A stretch of 64,000 nt of DNA from Athripsodes cinereus (GCA_947579605.1 OX388327.1:4947122-5011121); one strand, 5' to 3'; shown: positions 12,801-21,551, counted from the first letter of the stretch. Numbers and translations are program-made. Notes: a model not told the origin generated them from the letters alone.

Positions 12801-15226
12801 ATATTGATTTATCCTTACATACTTCTTTTATTTTCTACACATTCAAGCTGCAATTTCTCGTACATGTATGCTGATTTCTCATCAACACGCAACCTATCTT
12901 GAAAATTATATCCACATGGTCAAGCCACGTATATTTTGGATATCTGCTCTTTATTAACAATGCACCTCTTTTTCAGATAAATACATTTTCTTTGTCTCCC
13001 TTTTTCTATCCATTTACTTACATTCTATCCACAACACTCCTCTCGCATTCACTCATTCTCGTAATAAAGAAGAAAAAATAATAGTAGATATTCCATTTGA
13101 CAGCAACTAATCATTTTGAATTGATTCATACATTCCACTAACAACATAATCATTCAATTTCCTGATCCTTTTGTCCCCATTCAACCATTTGACCTTGAAT
13201 TGCACACGTCACCTATACAATTCTGTATGTCGGAGTGAAACTATACAATGTCACTAGTAGTCACTTTCAGTATGGCCATTTAATTTTTTTTCAAACGAAT
13301 CTCGTGTTGTTTGCAAACACGAAATTCAAGATCATTGCTCTACAATATACATCTTAATAACAATAATATTATGCAAAAATGGCATTGTTTTGCTGCTATG
13401 ACAAAAATTTATAATAATTTTTTAATGTATATATATCGCAAAACATAACGCTGCGTTTTCAACACAGGTTAACTTGCCATCAATAAGATCATAACTACAT
13501 TACAACGTTTATAAATCGTTTGGTCAATATTCGATATAGTTTAGTTTCGCTCCGACACACAGAAATATAGCTGTGATGTAAATAAAAGAAATACGGACCT
13601 TTACGAATGTGTTGACAGCCATGATAGCCATGTCAGGCTGGGACTTGGCATAGTTCATCAGATAGAGATACACTAACTTCTTAAGTTCTAAATTGTCGGT
13701 CTGCATACAGTTTACGACGTCGGGGAATAAGGCAGACACATCTTTGCCGACTGTCATCGAAGCGATCACCTGGAAAGTAAAAGACATTTCATTATTCACA
13801 ATAATAAAATTATTGATAACAATTTTATACAAATTACTAATCCCTCTCTTTATACCATCGCACTGTTTTATACAAGTGGAATAACTAGTAGACCAACTGT
13901 GTGATGTAAACACAATGTTGTAAGTGTAAATTACTAATCCCTCTCTTTATACCATCGCACTGTTTTATACAAGTGGAATAACTAGTAGACCAACTGTGTG
14001 ATGTAAACACAATGTTGTAAGTGTAAATTACTAATCCCTCTCTTTATACCATCGCACTGTTTTATACAAGTGGAATAACTAGTAGACCAACTGTGTGATG
14101 TAAACACAATGTTGTAAGTGTAAATTACTAATCCCTCTCTTTATACCATCGCACTGTTTTATACAAGTGGAATAACTAGTAGACCAACTGTGTGATGTAA
14201 ACACAATGTTGTAAGTGTAAATTACTAATCCCTCTCTTTATACCATCGCACTGTTTTATACAAGTGGAATAACTAGTAGACCAACTGTGTGATGTAAACA
14301 CAATGTTGTAAGTGTAAATTGCCAACTTGACTATTCATCACATGTCAGCCAGCTGTCATTTGTAATGTTTATTACCTAAAAACTAAAACATTATTGCAAA
14401 AAAAATACTAATATATCTTAGAAAAATCTCAGATCAAAAGTTATTGGTAAAAACAATGTGAACTACTCTCACCAAACTCTTACTGTCATAATATACAAGT
14501 TATGTTTTGTTGTTTTGTACTTTTTACCAATAAATAAAATAAAAAATGACGATAATACTCGTATGCCCCCTTGTCGATATGGCGGATCTATGAATAAGGC
14601 TCCGTGCCTTTAATAATATATTTTTATGGCACTGAGGGCATCCTGTATGTTAATCACTTGCAGTTAGTCCGCTGGTTATCCTATTTTCAGGAGATAGGCT
14701 CTTTATGAACATATAATATAAGTTGTTTATGTACATTGATTTGTTCACCAAGTTATATAACTGATTTTATGTACAAATAATAAATAAGTTAATCGTATAT
14801 TGAACCTCTCTAGATTAATCATTTCTATTGATCACACTCACCGATAGTCAACCTTTTTGAATAGGTATTAACTAGGTAGGTATGTTGTATATTATGATAC
14901 ACATACATATGTGAACTTCCTTAAGGAGTGCACAACAGAGTTTCGACGCTTATGAATCGACTCAAGGCTTGGCTAAGAGTACTCTATAAACCTAACTAAC
15001 ATTCCCAATTCCTCTGTGTCATGCTTATCGCATGAAGTAAAATCCAGTTCCCGACATCCAATTGTGTCAAAAAAAATCATAATATAAATTATATATATAT
15101 ATATATTGTTTATTTTACCTTCTTGACAGCCTCTTTTTTCTTCTCCTTTTTATCATTATTCAGCTCAGATTTGAGCTCAAATATCTCTCCCTTCTTGGTT
15201 GTGGTGAAATACTTCGAGTCCGTCAT
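621..15226 (-). CDS. AP-1-2beta: AP-1/AP-2 complex subunit beta (beta-adaptin), 5' part of gene, seven coding exons
   Basis: Large beta subunit of the clathrin adaptor complexes AP-1 (trans-Golgi/endosome) and AP-2 (plasma membrane). It links cargo and the other adaptins to clathrin. The seven exons join in frame to 384 residues, all within the N-terminal HEAT/armadillo trunk. Landmarks are [19 protein letters not shown] at the start, [83 protein letters not shown] and [14 protein letters not shown]. Family members are about 920-950 residues, so the rest of the trunk, hinge and ear lie beyond position 1. [13 protein letters not shown] resembles insect sequences, and Drosophila uses one gene for both complexes, hence the symbol. 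Exons are 621-803, 945-1127, 1672-1862, 2340-2457, 2881-3078, 13599-13769 and 15119-15226. Introns are small except the third (about 10.5 kb). No frameshift or internal stop is seen. Family assignment is secure; the one-gene-for-both inference is from established insect biology. Confidence 0.97.
945..1127 (-). CDS. AP-1-2beta: beta-adaptin exon 7
   Basis: 61 codons in phase 0, starting [15 protein letters not shown] and ending [10 protein letters not shown]. The acceptor is TTGCAG and the donor GTATAC. It holds [20 protein letters not shown], close to invariant in the family. Confidence 0.96.
1205..1275 (+). repeat. Repeat family D, 5' fragment
   Basis: AGCATCCCCAGTAAAG and ATCTCCCACTCTTTTCTGTA match the start of family D (best copy 44522-44778). 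It lies just before a LINE tail. Confidence 0.55.
1330..1600 (+). pseudogene. Non-LTR retrotransposon 3' end (LINE family L1a), decayed
   Basis: Conceptual protein contains [34 protein letters not shown] and a terminal [11 protein letters not shown]. It aligns with better copies at 43395, 45170, 49090 and 58440, whose shared C-terminus is [12 protein letters not shown]...[11 protein letters not shown]...[10 protein letters not shown]. This is the tail after the reverse transcriptase domain. It lies in a beta-adaptin intron, antisense to the gene. Confidence 0.7.
1672..1862 (-). CDS. AP-1-2beta: beta-adaptin exon 6
   Basis: Two bases completing a Glu codon, then 63 codons from [20 protein letters not shown] to VVLSAVK. 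The acceptor is TTTCAG and the donor GTATTG. No stop or frameshift. Confidence 0.96.
1863..2880 (-). other. Short beta-adaptin introns (1863-2339 and 2458-2880)
   Basis: Two introns of 477 and 423 bases flank exon 5. Both are AT-rich. I see no repeat family, RNA gene or reading frame in them. Confidence 0.7.
2340..2457 (-). CDS. AP-1-2beta: beta-adaptin exon 5
   Basis: 39 codons plus one base, starting [15 protein letters not shown] and ending ASVSGHPLV. The acceptor is TAG and the donor GTGAGT. The split codon is completed by exon 6 to give Glu. Confidence 0.95.
2881..3078 (-). CDS. AP-1-2beta: beta-adaptin exon 4
   Basis: 66 codons in phase 0, starting [18 protein letters not shown] and ending SSSMVEDQ. 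The acceptor is TGACAG and the donor GTAAGA. It covers the highly conserved [15 protein letters not shown] segment of the trunk. Confidence 0.96.
4226..4425. repeat. Foldback MITE, about 200 bp, in beta-adaptin intron 3
   Basis: The inverted arms start CACACAGCTGGATGA (left) and, in reverse complement, CACACAGCTTGATGA (right). They continue through TGACAATTCGGAGCA and GAAGAAATATT/CAAATGAATGCCTT to a short loop near 4310. Near-palindromic and non-coding. Confidence 0.75.
5217..5545. repeat. Tandem repeat, 89-bp unit, about four copies
   Basis: CTCAGTGTTTTATGGA recurs at 5217, 5306 and 5395 (89-bp spacing), with a shortened fourth unit from about 5460. Each unit holds TTGCTAAATAACAC, CGCCCAATG and AACTGTCACACTGCACT. 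It lies in beta-adaptin intron 3. Confidence 0.85.
5803..6012. repeat. Foldback MITE, about 210 bp
   Basis: The arms pair over about 95 bases: AACACATTTTAG, TAGTCG, GCGACTTTGCTAGAAA and TTTCGTAGCTAAAATACACA on the left, with their complements on the right. The central core resembles that of the MITE at 61318-61517. Confidence 0.8.
6196..6315. repeat. Tandem repeat, 22-bp unit, about five copies
   Basis: ATAATCTGTACATAAAATTAT repeats with drift over about 120 bases. The open frame through it on the minus strand ([12 protein letters not shown]) is a by-product of the repeat. Confidence 0.85.
7078..7250. repeat. Foldback element family G, palindromic copy 1
   Basis: AATAAAACAAGCG...GAGAGAGACGTCTTTCG on the left is mirrored on the right by CGAAAGACGTCTCTC...CGCTTGTTTTATT, a nearly perfect hairpin of about 60 bp arms. 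The conserved flank CTACCTAAACACCGACACAG follows. Other copies are at 24535, 47455 and 63520. Confidence 0.88.
8862..9110 (+). repeat. tRNA-headed SINE, family A (copy 1)
   Basis: The head contains A-box TGGCGTAGAGG and B-box GGTTCGAATCC with a strong T-arm (CCGGG/CCCGG). The acceptor-stem ends do not pair, so it is not a functional tRNA. The body has CCAGGGTCTGGATGTTACAT and TTGGGACTAGCTCAATCTGT. An inverted copy lies at 42566-42802 and tail-only copies at 15930, 30735 and 56165. Confidence 0.85.
9540..10145 (-). pseudogene. Non-LTR retrotransposon C-terminus, CR1/L2-like
   Basis: The open frame to 9621 reads [64 protein letters not shown] and [10 protein letters not shown]. This is the typical region after the reverse transcriptase in CR1/L2-type LINEs (LDYCN..LP..., WN.LP, FK..LK.YLF). 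The Arg expected before LDYCN is a TGA stop, so it is dead. The 3'UTR has GTAAAGCGCC and an (ATT)n tail on the minus strand. Confidence 0.8.
10150..10330 (+). repeat. Dispersed repeat family H, copy 1
   Basis: GGTGAGCGTACCATGGGTAAA and CAGCCTAAGCCAATTCAT recur at about 35375-35470 and inverted at about 20690-20840. Non-coding here; class unknown. Confidence 0.55.
10890..11395. repeat. Large foldback element, about 500 bp, with hammerhead-like motif
   Basis: The left arm (AACACTGTAACTTTCACAAT, GAGGCCTTTCGGAACTAGT, AGCAGGTTTTAGG, TATAAATTGAAAAAA) is mirrored by the right arm (GTTCCAAAAGGCCTCATC, AACCTGCTTTTAAAAA, AAAGTTACAGTGC). CTGATGATGG occurs at 11147 and 11296. A related fragment lies at 54770-54870. 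Confidence 0.75.
11400..12740. other. Intron 3, AT-rich stretch
   Basis: Mostly unstructured AT-rich sequence. A family D 5' fragment lies at about 12475-12560 (CCCCGGTAAAGAATAGGTCT). A short LINE-like tail on the plus strand at 12690-12745 reads [13 protein letters not shown]. Nothing else recognised. Confidence 0.6.
12745..13075 (-). pseudogene. LINE family L1a 3' end, decayed
   Basis: Opens with the family's terminal text (inverted ATCCCAAAGTGGGGGTAGGC) and includes counterparts of the HVDQIL, STWLD and RMHVN segments upstream. Several frameshifts. Sits in beta-adaptin intron 3. Confidence 0.65.
13225..13445 (+). repeat. Repeat family K fragment
   Basis: TGTCGGAGTGAAACTATACA with CACTTTCAGTATGGCCATT, then ATGCAAAAATGGCATTGTTT. 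The same set recurs at 31003-31358 and 42295-42535. Confidence 0.55.
13599..13769 (-). CDS. AP-1-2beta: beta-adaptin exon 3
   Basis: 57 codons in phase 0, starting [11 protein letters not shown] and ending MAVNTFVK. The acceptor is CCAG. The donor required for full conservation is AAG|GTCCGT, a weak site. Six bases earlier there is a stronger-looking GTAAAG that would remove the last two residues (VK) in frame. Confidence 0.94.
13834..14318. repeat. Tandem array, 97-bp unit, five near-identical copies
   Basis: TTACTAATCCCTCTCTTTAT starts units at 13834, 13931, 14028, 14125 and 14222, exactly 97 bases apart, with essentially no differences. The unit (ACAAGTGGAATAACTAGTAG, ACCAACTGTG) is a diverged piece of repeat family D in reverse orientation. 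It lies in the intron immediately upstream of beta-adaptin exon 3. Confidence 0.95.
14319..15118. other. Beta-adaptin intron 2, remainder
   Basis: AT-rich. A decayed family D fragment lies at about 14630-14700 (GGGCATCCTGTATG, GCAGTTAGTCCGCTGGTTA). A short (AT)n run lies at about 15090-15107. Nothing else recognised. Confidence 0.6.
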
Positions 15227-15299
15227 GTTGACTTCCTTCAGGCAGTACTTGTGTTAATTTCTACAATGGCGGGATGCCTTGAATCACTATACACCTTAT
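15119..15299 (-). CDS. AP-1-2beta: beta-adaptin exon 2: 5'UTR end plus start codon (CDS 15119-15226)
   Basis: The ATG lies at 15224-15226 on the minus strand and opens 36 codons, from [10 protein letters not shown] to KKEAVKK. This is the canonical beta-adaptin N-terminus. The donor GTAAAA follows AAG. The 73 bases upstream of ATG are non-coding and begin after a CAG acceptor (15300-15302), so at least one 5'UTR intron exists. Confidence 0.95.
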
Positions 15300-15737
15300 C
15301 TGAAATGAAATAATAGAAAAAAATATAGTGATAAGTTCGCTAAAGATAGATTAACCTAGAATCCTAAAATGCATTATCTTGGGAATCAAGTGATGGACAA
15401 CAATAAATTTAAATTGTTTTAATTTCTTTATTAGCATTGGACACTTTGTTTGCTTTCTCTTCAAATTGGCTTATTAAAGACTTCAATTTATGATGGTAAT
15501 CTGTGAGATCCTGATTGGTTTGCTTATTGTAATGTTAACAACAATATATAACTGTGCCCTTAAATAAACCCAAATACTACCCATACACCCTTACAGTTAG
15601 CAAAATGCTTATGCTACGAAAGTGTAGTGGAATGAAACAAAGAATCTGTCAACCGATAGTCCGAGATTTTACCATCAGGCTAACGACCACCATGCCATAA
15701 TTTGAGATAATAAAAAATAATAAAGCAATATGTTGGA

Positions 15738-15910
15738 ATTTTTTTTTTTTAAAAAGATATATCTGGGTTTTTGTCATAAAACCAAATACAACCTTATACA
15801 TCTTTCACAGTAAGCTAAAAGCTTGTGTCATGAAAGGGGAGCTTGTCGGCACCTGGGATCGAACAACGGACCCCCTGTTCACGAGGCCGGGACTCCAGGC
15901 TACCGACGAC
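15738..15910 (-). repeat. tRNA-headed SINE, family B (copy 2)
   Basis: Inverted full-length copy. It has a poly-T start, GATATATCTGGG, AAGCTAAAAGCTTGTG, and a tRNA-like head ending near 15910. It lies in the beta-adaptin 5'UTR intron. Confidence 0.85.
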
Positions 15911-15929
15911 CCTTAATAAAATAAATTAC

Positions 15930-16065
15930 CCTTTTCAAACTGTCCTGAGTTTGAGTGTTACATGTATCTAAAAGATTGATGCATTATATGTATGTATAAA
16001 CATAAAACAAGATTCATATTTTAGTTTGAGACTACCTGCATCTGTGTAAATTTTTCATATATGTA
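15930..16065 (+). repeat. SINE family A, tail portion
   Basis: CAAACTGTCCTGAGTTTGAG through TTTGAGACTACCTGCATCTG matches the family A body. The tRNA-like head is absent. Confidence 0.6.
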
Positions 16066-16616
16066 TAATTTTGAAATGAAATTTTTTTTTTTGGAATTCC
16101 GCATGTTTTATGTGGAATATATTTTAAATTGACATTAATCATGGAAATAATTTTGTACCATTCTGTTGTTGCTCTAATTATGTAAAGGTATGCTTAATAT
16201 ATGTATTATTTTTACAACAATTTATAAAAGATTATCAACAAAGTTGATAATATGTTTGATGAAACTGTTGGAAATACTGATGACAGCATTCATAAAAAAA
16301 TAACATATATTATCGATTTATATTTTCAAATATAAAAAAATTAATGTAATTACGGTGTTTGGATATGAATCTTGGTGTAATTTAGTTATATTTAAAACGA
16401 AATAACTTTAATTTGTGAAGAAAATAGCACAATAAAATGATAAAAGGGGTGTCAATTATTGCTATCAAAGCCGCCATGACACATCATCGATCCGTGAAAA
16501 TATCACAATTGTCAATTAATAATCCCGTTAATCAGTAAGAAATTGCATTTTTCTTGAAGATTTATTAACAATAGTACAAATAGATAAGTATTAAACATAT
16601 AATTATAAGAATTACC

Positions 16617-16700
16617 TTAAAATAAACGAAAATATTTTGTTGCGGCTCCTCCTTATCAAGTCACCTACCAATTGGAAATGTCAAAACGATGTCAAACTCA
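16617..16700 (-). promoter_or_regulatory. AP-1-2beta: Candidate non-coding exon 1 / promoter zone of beta-adaptin
   Basis: Exon 2 begins after a splice acceptor inside the 5'UTR, so a non-coding first exon must lie upstream. On the minus strand, a locally less AT-rich stretch containing GAGGAGCCGCAAC ends in AAG followed by a plausible donor GTAATT at 16611-16616. This is an inference from position and one donor-like site. No TATA box or initiator was convincing. Confidence 0.3.
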
Positions 16701-16979
16701 GTCAAACTAGTGATGTGATCAAAAATATTTCAATCCGGGGCCATAGACTATTCCGGAATATGGTGAAATAAATTTGCAAGATTTTTAATTTAAACCGAAA
16801 ATTAAAAGATGTGGATACCTATAATGTAAAACCTTTTGAAAATATGTATTTCATAGTAATAACCATAACGCTATTCTCATTTTTGAGATGACAGTTACAT
16901 TGTAAAGTTGTGTTTAATTAAAGTGACCAACTATTTTTTGTTCAAAAAGAGTGCACTTTGCAAGTATTTCATAGGTGAA

Positions 16980-17325
16980 AAAAAAGAAGAAAAAACGATA
17001 AAAACTTTATTTTCTTTAAAAACATAATATTCTTCAGAGTGGATTTTTTTGCTAAATGAGGATGTTCGTCTAGTAATGTAGCCACATCCGAACAACTTAC
17101 ATTTTGCATATTAAATTTGACTGTTAAGACGGCAGATAATGTTTTTACAGAAAGTTGCGACTTCTCACTGCTCCAATAATTATTATTCCCTACTGAAAAT
17201 ATCCTTTCAACAGCAGCATTAGTGCCTGGACAACATAAGGAAATACAAATGAGTACTGGATTTGAAAAGAGTATGGTTTGCGAAAAAAGTGTACATAACT
17301 CAGTAAATGAGTATAGTTGGTCACC
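16980..17325 (-). pseudogene. hAT transposase C-terminal (dimerisation) domain remnant
   Basis: Minus-strand translation gives LYSFTELCTLFSQ, then CCPGTNAAVERIFSVG, NYWSSEKSQLSVKTLSAVL and ATLLDEHPHLAKK. The NAxVERxFS...R/K(S)xLSxxTLxAxL pattern is the hallmark of the hAT C-terminal dimerisation domain. A TAA stop lies just upstream (near 17326) and no catalytic core is present, so this is a dead fragment next to the zinc-ribbon frame at 17825. Confidence 0.8.
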
Positions 17326-17599
17326 TTACTGTTGTTTAATTTTACTTAAAAACCGTTCTATGTTTAGGAAAAAAGAAGAATGTTTAGCCAACTTATATTA
17401 TAATAAAAATATTTATTAAACAAATATTCTGCACATACCACATATCATAAAAAAAAACAATAAAATTTAATATACAAATTCATGGACTCGACTTAACATT
17501 TTTAGACTTTAGTTTGTTTCATTGCATAGTAACTTTTATGTAAGGTGAAATTCCACGAAATTTAATGGTTTGTCAATAAAAAAAATTTCTTAGTTTGGG

Positions 17600-17800
17600 T
17601 TTTATACTGCATCCATCACCCGAAACTCCCAGCAAAAAGTGCGTCTTCAGCCCTCTTCTAAAGCTCTCTTCATTCTCCTCTTCTACCAGACCCAGAAGCA
17701 GCTTGTTCCAGTATCATTTTGTAATGTCATACAAAGATGTAACCCAATTAATAATGCAAAGGTGCCCTGAATGAAAAAGGCTTATATCTGCCCTGTGACT
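17600..17800 (-). pseudogene. Short LINE C-terminus fragment
   Basis: Minus frame reads YWNKLLLGLVEEENEESFRR then GLKTHFLLGVSGDG. The WNxL...F(K/R)xxLKxxL pattern is typical of LINE C-termini, though short and only weakly diagnostic. Confidence 0.45.
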
Positions 17801-17824
17801 CTAGGAAGAGCGTAGAATGTTTAT

Positions 17825-18301
17825 TTATAAACGAAATCCAAAAAATTTCTTTGTGTGATATATTTCAAAGCATGGGACAACGCAGAGAGCTATCACACAT
17901 TGTTTACATTGGAAAGATGATTCTTTTCTAACTTTATGCGCAGAACAAACTACACATCTTCTCACTGGACATAACTTTTTACCTGTGACAGGTATTCTTT
18001 CTAAAAAATGCCTCTCAGTCAAGCGTGGAGACAATCGTCCTATAATATCATTTTTATCTTCATTTTGAGAAGAATCATTTGTTAATATTGAACCATTTAA
18101 GTTCTTTTGACACATATCACATTTGGAAGATTGCATTTCAACAACAGAACTATTAAGTTTTTCCCCTTTGTGAAGTTTTTTATGAACGTTTAAATGTGTC
18201 AATTTCGTAAATGTTTTTTTACAATATTTACAAATATAACGGATATAATTATCGCCCTGCATTGTTTTAATTTGGTATTCCTTACAATTTAATGTTGACA
18301 T
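17825..18301 (-). CDS. 158-residue protein: C2H2 finger plus piggyBac-type C-terminal zinc ribbon
   Basis: Uninterrupted frame from ATG (18299-18301) to stop. Residues 24-44 form a classical C2H2 finger (C24, C27, H40, H44; CKYC...HLNVHKKLH). A further CxxC sits at 61-64. Residues 90-150 match the cysteine-rich ribbon ending many piggyBac-family transposases: GRLSPRLTERHFLERIP, then C116, C119, C132, C135, C140, C144 and H149 within RRCVVCS and LCVVPCFEIYHT. The DDD catalytic core of about 400 residues is absent. It could be a decayed internal-deletion derivative whose frame happens to survive, a separately spliced transposon exon, or a domesticated DNA-binding protein. Neighbours are a dead hAT fragment and a LINE scrap, which favours transposon debris. 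No promoter or intron evidence was seen. Family recognition is firm; function is unknown. Confidence 0.6.
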   Translation of the reverse strand: MSTLNCKEYQIKTMQGDNYIRYICKYCKKTFTKLTHLNVHKKLHKGEKLNSSVVEMQSSKCDMCQKNLNGSILTNDSSQNEDKNDIIGRLSPRLTERHFLERIPVTGKKLCPVRRCVVCSAHKVRKESSFQCKQCVIALCVVPCFEIYHTKKFFGFRL

Positions 18302-18309
18302 CTTGGATT

Positions 18310-19480
18310 AGTTTATTTTATTTTCCTATTAGGTTTAATTGAACATTGTTCTCATTTACATCAAACTTTTAAGCAGCATTTTTAATACCTGGATCTTGAA
18401 TTTAATTTTTAATAGCGTCGGATATATATTTTATTTTGTATGTTTTCTTATTTAGAATCATAAGTCACAGCAGATGTTTTGAAAAACTATTTCGCAAGAA
18501 ATATGTTCAAATTGGTCACTTATACTAGGTAAAATACCTTTTTCAATATTAATTGTATCAATTTTTATGAAGAAGGAATAGGTATTTTCATTGCAGCCCT
18601 TCAGATATTATCTTGATGTTTTAATCATCTTTCATTTGTTAAAACCTGCAATAAATTACCACAAACATTTAAATAAACCTTACTATAGTATAGTATACAA
18701 ATGCTAGTAAATGTATTTATTATTAGGCTATTTTTACCTGACTTCTTTGAAGATACCAAAAATTAGTAATTAAAATTAATTCATAAAACAAAATATATTG
18801 AAATGTATTCCTGATTCAAAGTATTAAAATCGATTGTTTTATTTATTTTATGGATTATTATTATTTAATTCACAAAATATTGAAAACGAAAATAACAAAA
18901 TTGAATTTGTTGACATTTACAAAACCTTGATATTTTGACAGTAGTGATGTTAATACGGTATCTATTCGTTATTAAATACCCATTAATGTTTACCATCGGT
19001 TTACCGGTAATAACTTATATCGTTAACAATACACTAATATTGTTAAACCGGTTAATTATCCGACCATTGGTATATGGCCGGTAGGTATCCGTAATTTTAC
19101 AGAAATTACTGTGATGTAAAATGAAAATTCTAGAAATTGTGGGTATCAGTGAAACTACAAAAAAAAAACAAATTTGACCATCAAAGAAATCCGGCGACGG
19201 CGAAGACGGGAGGAGAGGGGGGGGAGGGGCAAAACAACGAAATTGATAATTGGGACTCAAAATATAATAATGTGGCTCATATATGGAGTTGAAGAGACTG
19301 GCTGAGAATAGGGAGGAGTGGAGAAATAAGTCAAAACTCGTTGCAGACCAATCCAATGGATTGTAACTCATTATATATACATGAAATATGGGAATTTGTG
19401 AAACATTTCAAACCTTTTATTTGCAGCATTTCAAATCTTTAATTGCAGCTTACAATGATAATACTTAGAGGCTACCCACA
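18310..19480. other. Non-coding stretch with transposon-end fragments
   Basis: AT-rich. CAGTAGTGATGTTAATACGG at about 18946 looks like a hAT-type end, with palindromic TTACCGGTAA text after it, but no partner end was fixed. A purine-rich tract lies at 19195-19335. TTGCAGACCAATCCAATGGA near 19343 recurs near 59012. Confidence 0.45.
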
Positions 19481-19484
19481 CACC

Positions 19485-19615
19485 TCAGTGACCTAATGGT
19501 TAGAGCATTTGACTCGTAACATAGAGGTTCAGGTTAGATTCCTAGTAAGTATGGTTGGCTGAAAGAGGTCGCTACGAAGCAATGGGCCACTTGCAGTCGT
19601 GGGGGATTTTAATAA
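19485..19615 (+). repeat. Third tRNA-like SINE (family C), single copy here
   Basis: TGACCTAATGGTTAGAGC reads as an A-box region. GGTTAGATTCC is a one-base-off B-box 40-odd bases later. A unique body (GGTTGGCTGAAAGAGGTCG, GCAATGGGCCACTTGCAG) follows. There is no proper acceptor stem, so a SINE or tRNA pseudogene is more likely than a tRNA. Confidence 0.5.
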
Positions 19616-19734
19616 AAATGATCAAATTAAGTAAATTTGAGGTGAGAATTTTTTCTTTTATATAAGTTATAAAAAATTTAAATATCTAAAAATAAAACCC
19701 AAATTTTTTGATGTTTGGCAAAACACTAAATGAC

Positions 19735-19835
19735 TTTTGACAGCTGATGATGTCACGGAGTCCCATGTGTGTATGAGATTATAATCTGTAGTGCGAAAGT
19801 TATTATGATTCACGGGACTCCGTGACGTCACAGTG
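19735..19835. repeat. Short inverted repeat, about 100 bp
   Basis: GATGTCACGGAGTCCCATG on the left is mirrored by CACGGGACTCCGTGACGTCA on the right around an AT-rich centre. Possible miniature element; single copy in the window. Confidence 0.5.
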
Positions 19836-20444
19836 CCACCACATCGTTTTTGATCACTCTGAGAAAATCCATTTTTTAAAAGCTAATATCTACGAAAATA
19901 GTGCAAGAAAAATTAAAATAAATTGTGGTTGTGTTTTATTCATACTTATTTACAATTTTATGTAATAAAAAAAAATCTGCAAGTGACCCATTGGTATCGA
20001 TATCTATTCTTTGCTGGAAACAAGAAAAAAGAAAAACACAAAAACGCTCAATGTTGAATTTTCAAAAAAACTTTATTACAATAAATATTTTATCTTTTTA
20101 CAAGATGTTACAGTAGTATTATAGTAGTAATAATGTAATATAATAATAGTTATCATTATAACCAAATGAAAAAATAATGTACAATTAATAATAATTCATA
20201 AAATATACAATCATAAACATCAGAGTTGGACATTAACTCGTTAATAATATGTTAATCATTAATTAACTTCGTTAAAAATGTTATTAACTTTTAATTTAAC
20301 TTCAAAATAATATTAACAGACACTCTTAAGGCAATATTTTTTATTTCACTGGCATTCACCATGTGTAAACAAAAACAAAAGTTTTGTAATTTGCTTTTAA
20401 ATAACACGAAAGTGTCAAAACTCTTCACTAAAATATTCTAACTA

Positions 20445-20580
20445 CTACTATTCCATCACGGCATATCCCACAAGTGGGGTAGCCAGTAGACCAACTGCAT
20501 GTAAGAAACATGCAAACTGTCCTCTTCGTGCCAATACAAAATCAAGACATTCAGGATGGGTGGCAAACCTCAAACCTCTA
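20445..20580 (-). repeat. Repeat family D, reversed copy nested in hAT-type element
   Basis: CATCACGGCATATCCCACAA, GTGGGGTAGCCAGTAGACCA and GACATTCAGGATGGGTGGCA are the reverse complement of the 44.6-kb copy. Confidence 0.75.
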
Positions 20581-20689
20581 TTCTAACCTAACCTCAAAAA
20601 ACATCAATCCAAATAAATATCAAATTAAACCAGTCACCTTAGTAATACAAGTTAACAAACAACAGATTAAGAACATTACTCTACAGATA

Positions 20690-20840
20690 ACTCATCTGCA
20701 CAACCAGCGGATTAAGCAAAATAACATTACATACTAGGAAACATGAAAGGTGTCATAATGCTTACAAATCATCTTAGGCTGGTTTAAGCAATTTTTTCAT
20801 GCTGCTTTCACCAACCCTATCAATTCCTGTATCGAACATC
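20690..20840 (-). repeat. Dispersed repeat family H, copy 3, nested in a hAT-type element
   Basis: CATGAAAGGTGTCATAATGC and CTTAGGCTGGTTTAAGC, then TCACCAACCCTATCAATTCC, are the inverted equivalent of the 10150 copy. Confidence 0.5.
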
Positions 20841-21551
20841 TATTGAGTTTATACATCAGACTCAAAAATTGATTTTTAATTAACGGATACACAATCGATA
20901 ACGAAGTTAATTTTTTGATTAAGCGTGCCCAGCTCTGATAAACACAATAATATTCCCTTCAATATATTGTTGTACACAAATAATTATACAATATATAATA
21001 GTATACAACAGTGTCATGCAGATAGACAAAAAATAATTGAGGTCAGAGAGCCACTCTCAAAATATAATGTTCAAGCGTGGAATACACGTGCTGCAAAAAT
21101 TACATGCAAAATTTCTATGGCAACTTGATTTACTTTTATTATTTATTCATAACATCAAGTGTATTGTGTACTGCAACCATGTATTGTACTTTCTCTATTC
21201 TCAGATTTTTTATGAAGCTTAGGATTTTGAGGTGATCTACAGTACGGAAAGATTCCAAATCTACCCAGTTTTTGATGACAATTTCATAGATAATAATTAT
21301 TATGCTACATAATTTAACCCAACTACCCTATTACATATTTTTTTATGATAATAGCAACATCGCGATTTGCATCATTTTTATAATAAGTAATGTTTTGTTG
21401 TATATACTATTGATATATATTACGTATAGATAGAAATGAACTTTTTATAAAAATGACAGCAATTGCTATATTACTATCATCATAATAGGATAGCTGATAT
21501 GCATTTAATTTCAGTATGATTTGCTGACCGTGTTTTACTGTACATATTTAC

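Larger units (their letters stand above)
20221..20937. mobile_element. hAT-type non-autonomous element, about 717 bp
   Basis: Ends CAGAGTTGGACATTAACTCG and, inverted, CAGAGCTGGGCACGC. Flanked by an 8-bp duplication, ATAAACAT/ATAAACAC (7 of 8). An 8-bp duplication with CAG termini is characteristic of hAT. A reversed family D copy (about 20445-20580) and a family H copy are nested inside. No transposase. Confidence 0.75.

Noticed and set aside
19015..19371. 118-codon minus frame with a proline-rich run
   Set aside because: It is the complement of a purine-rich low-complexity tract, with no conserved features.
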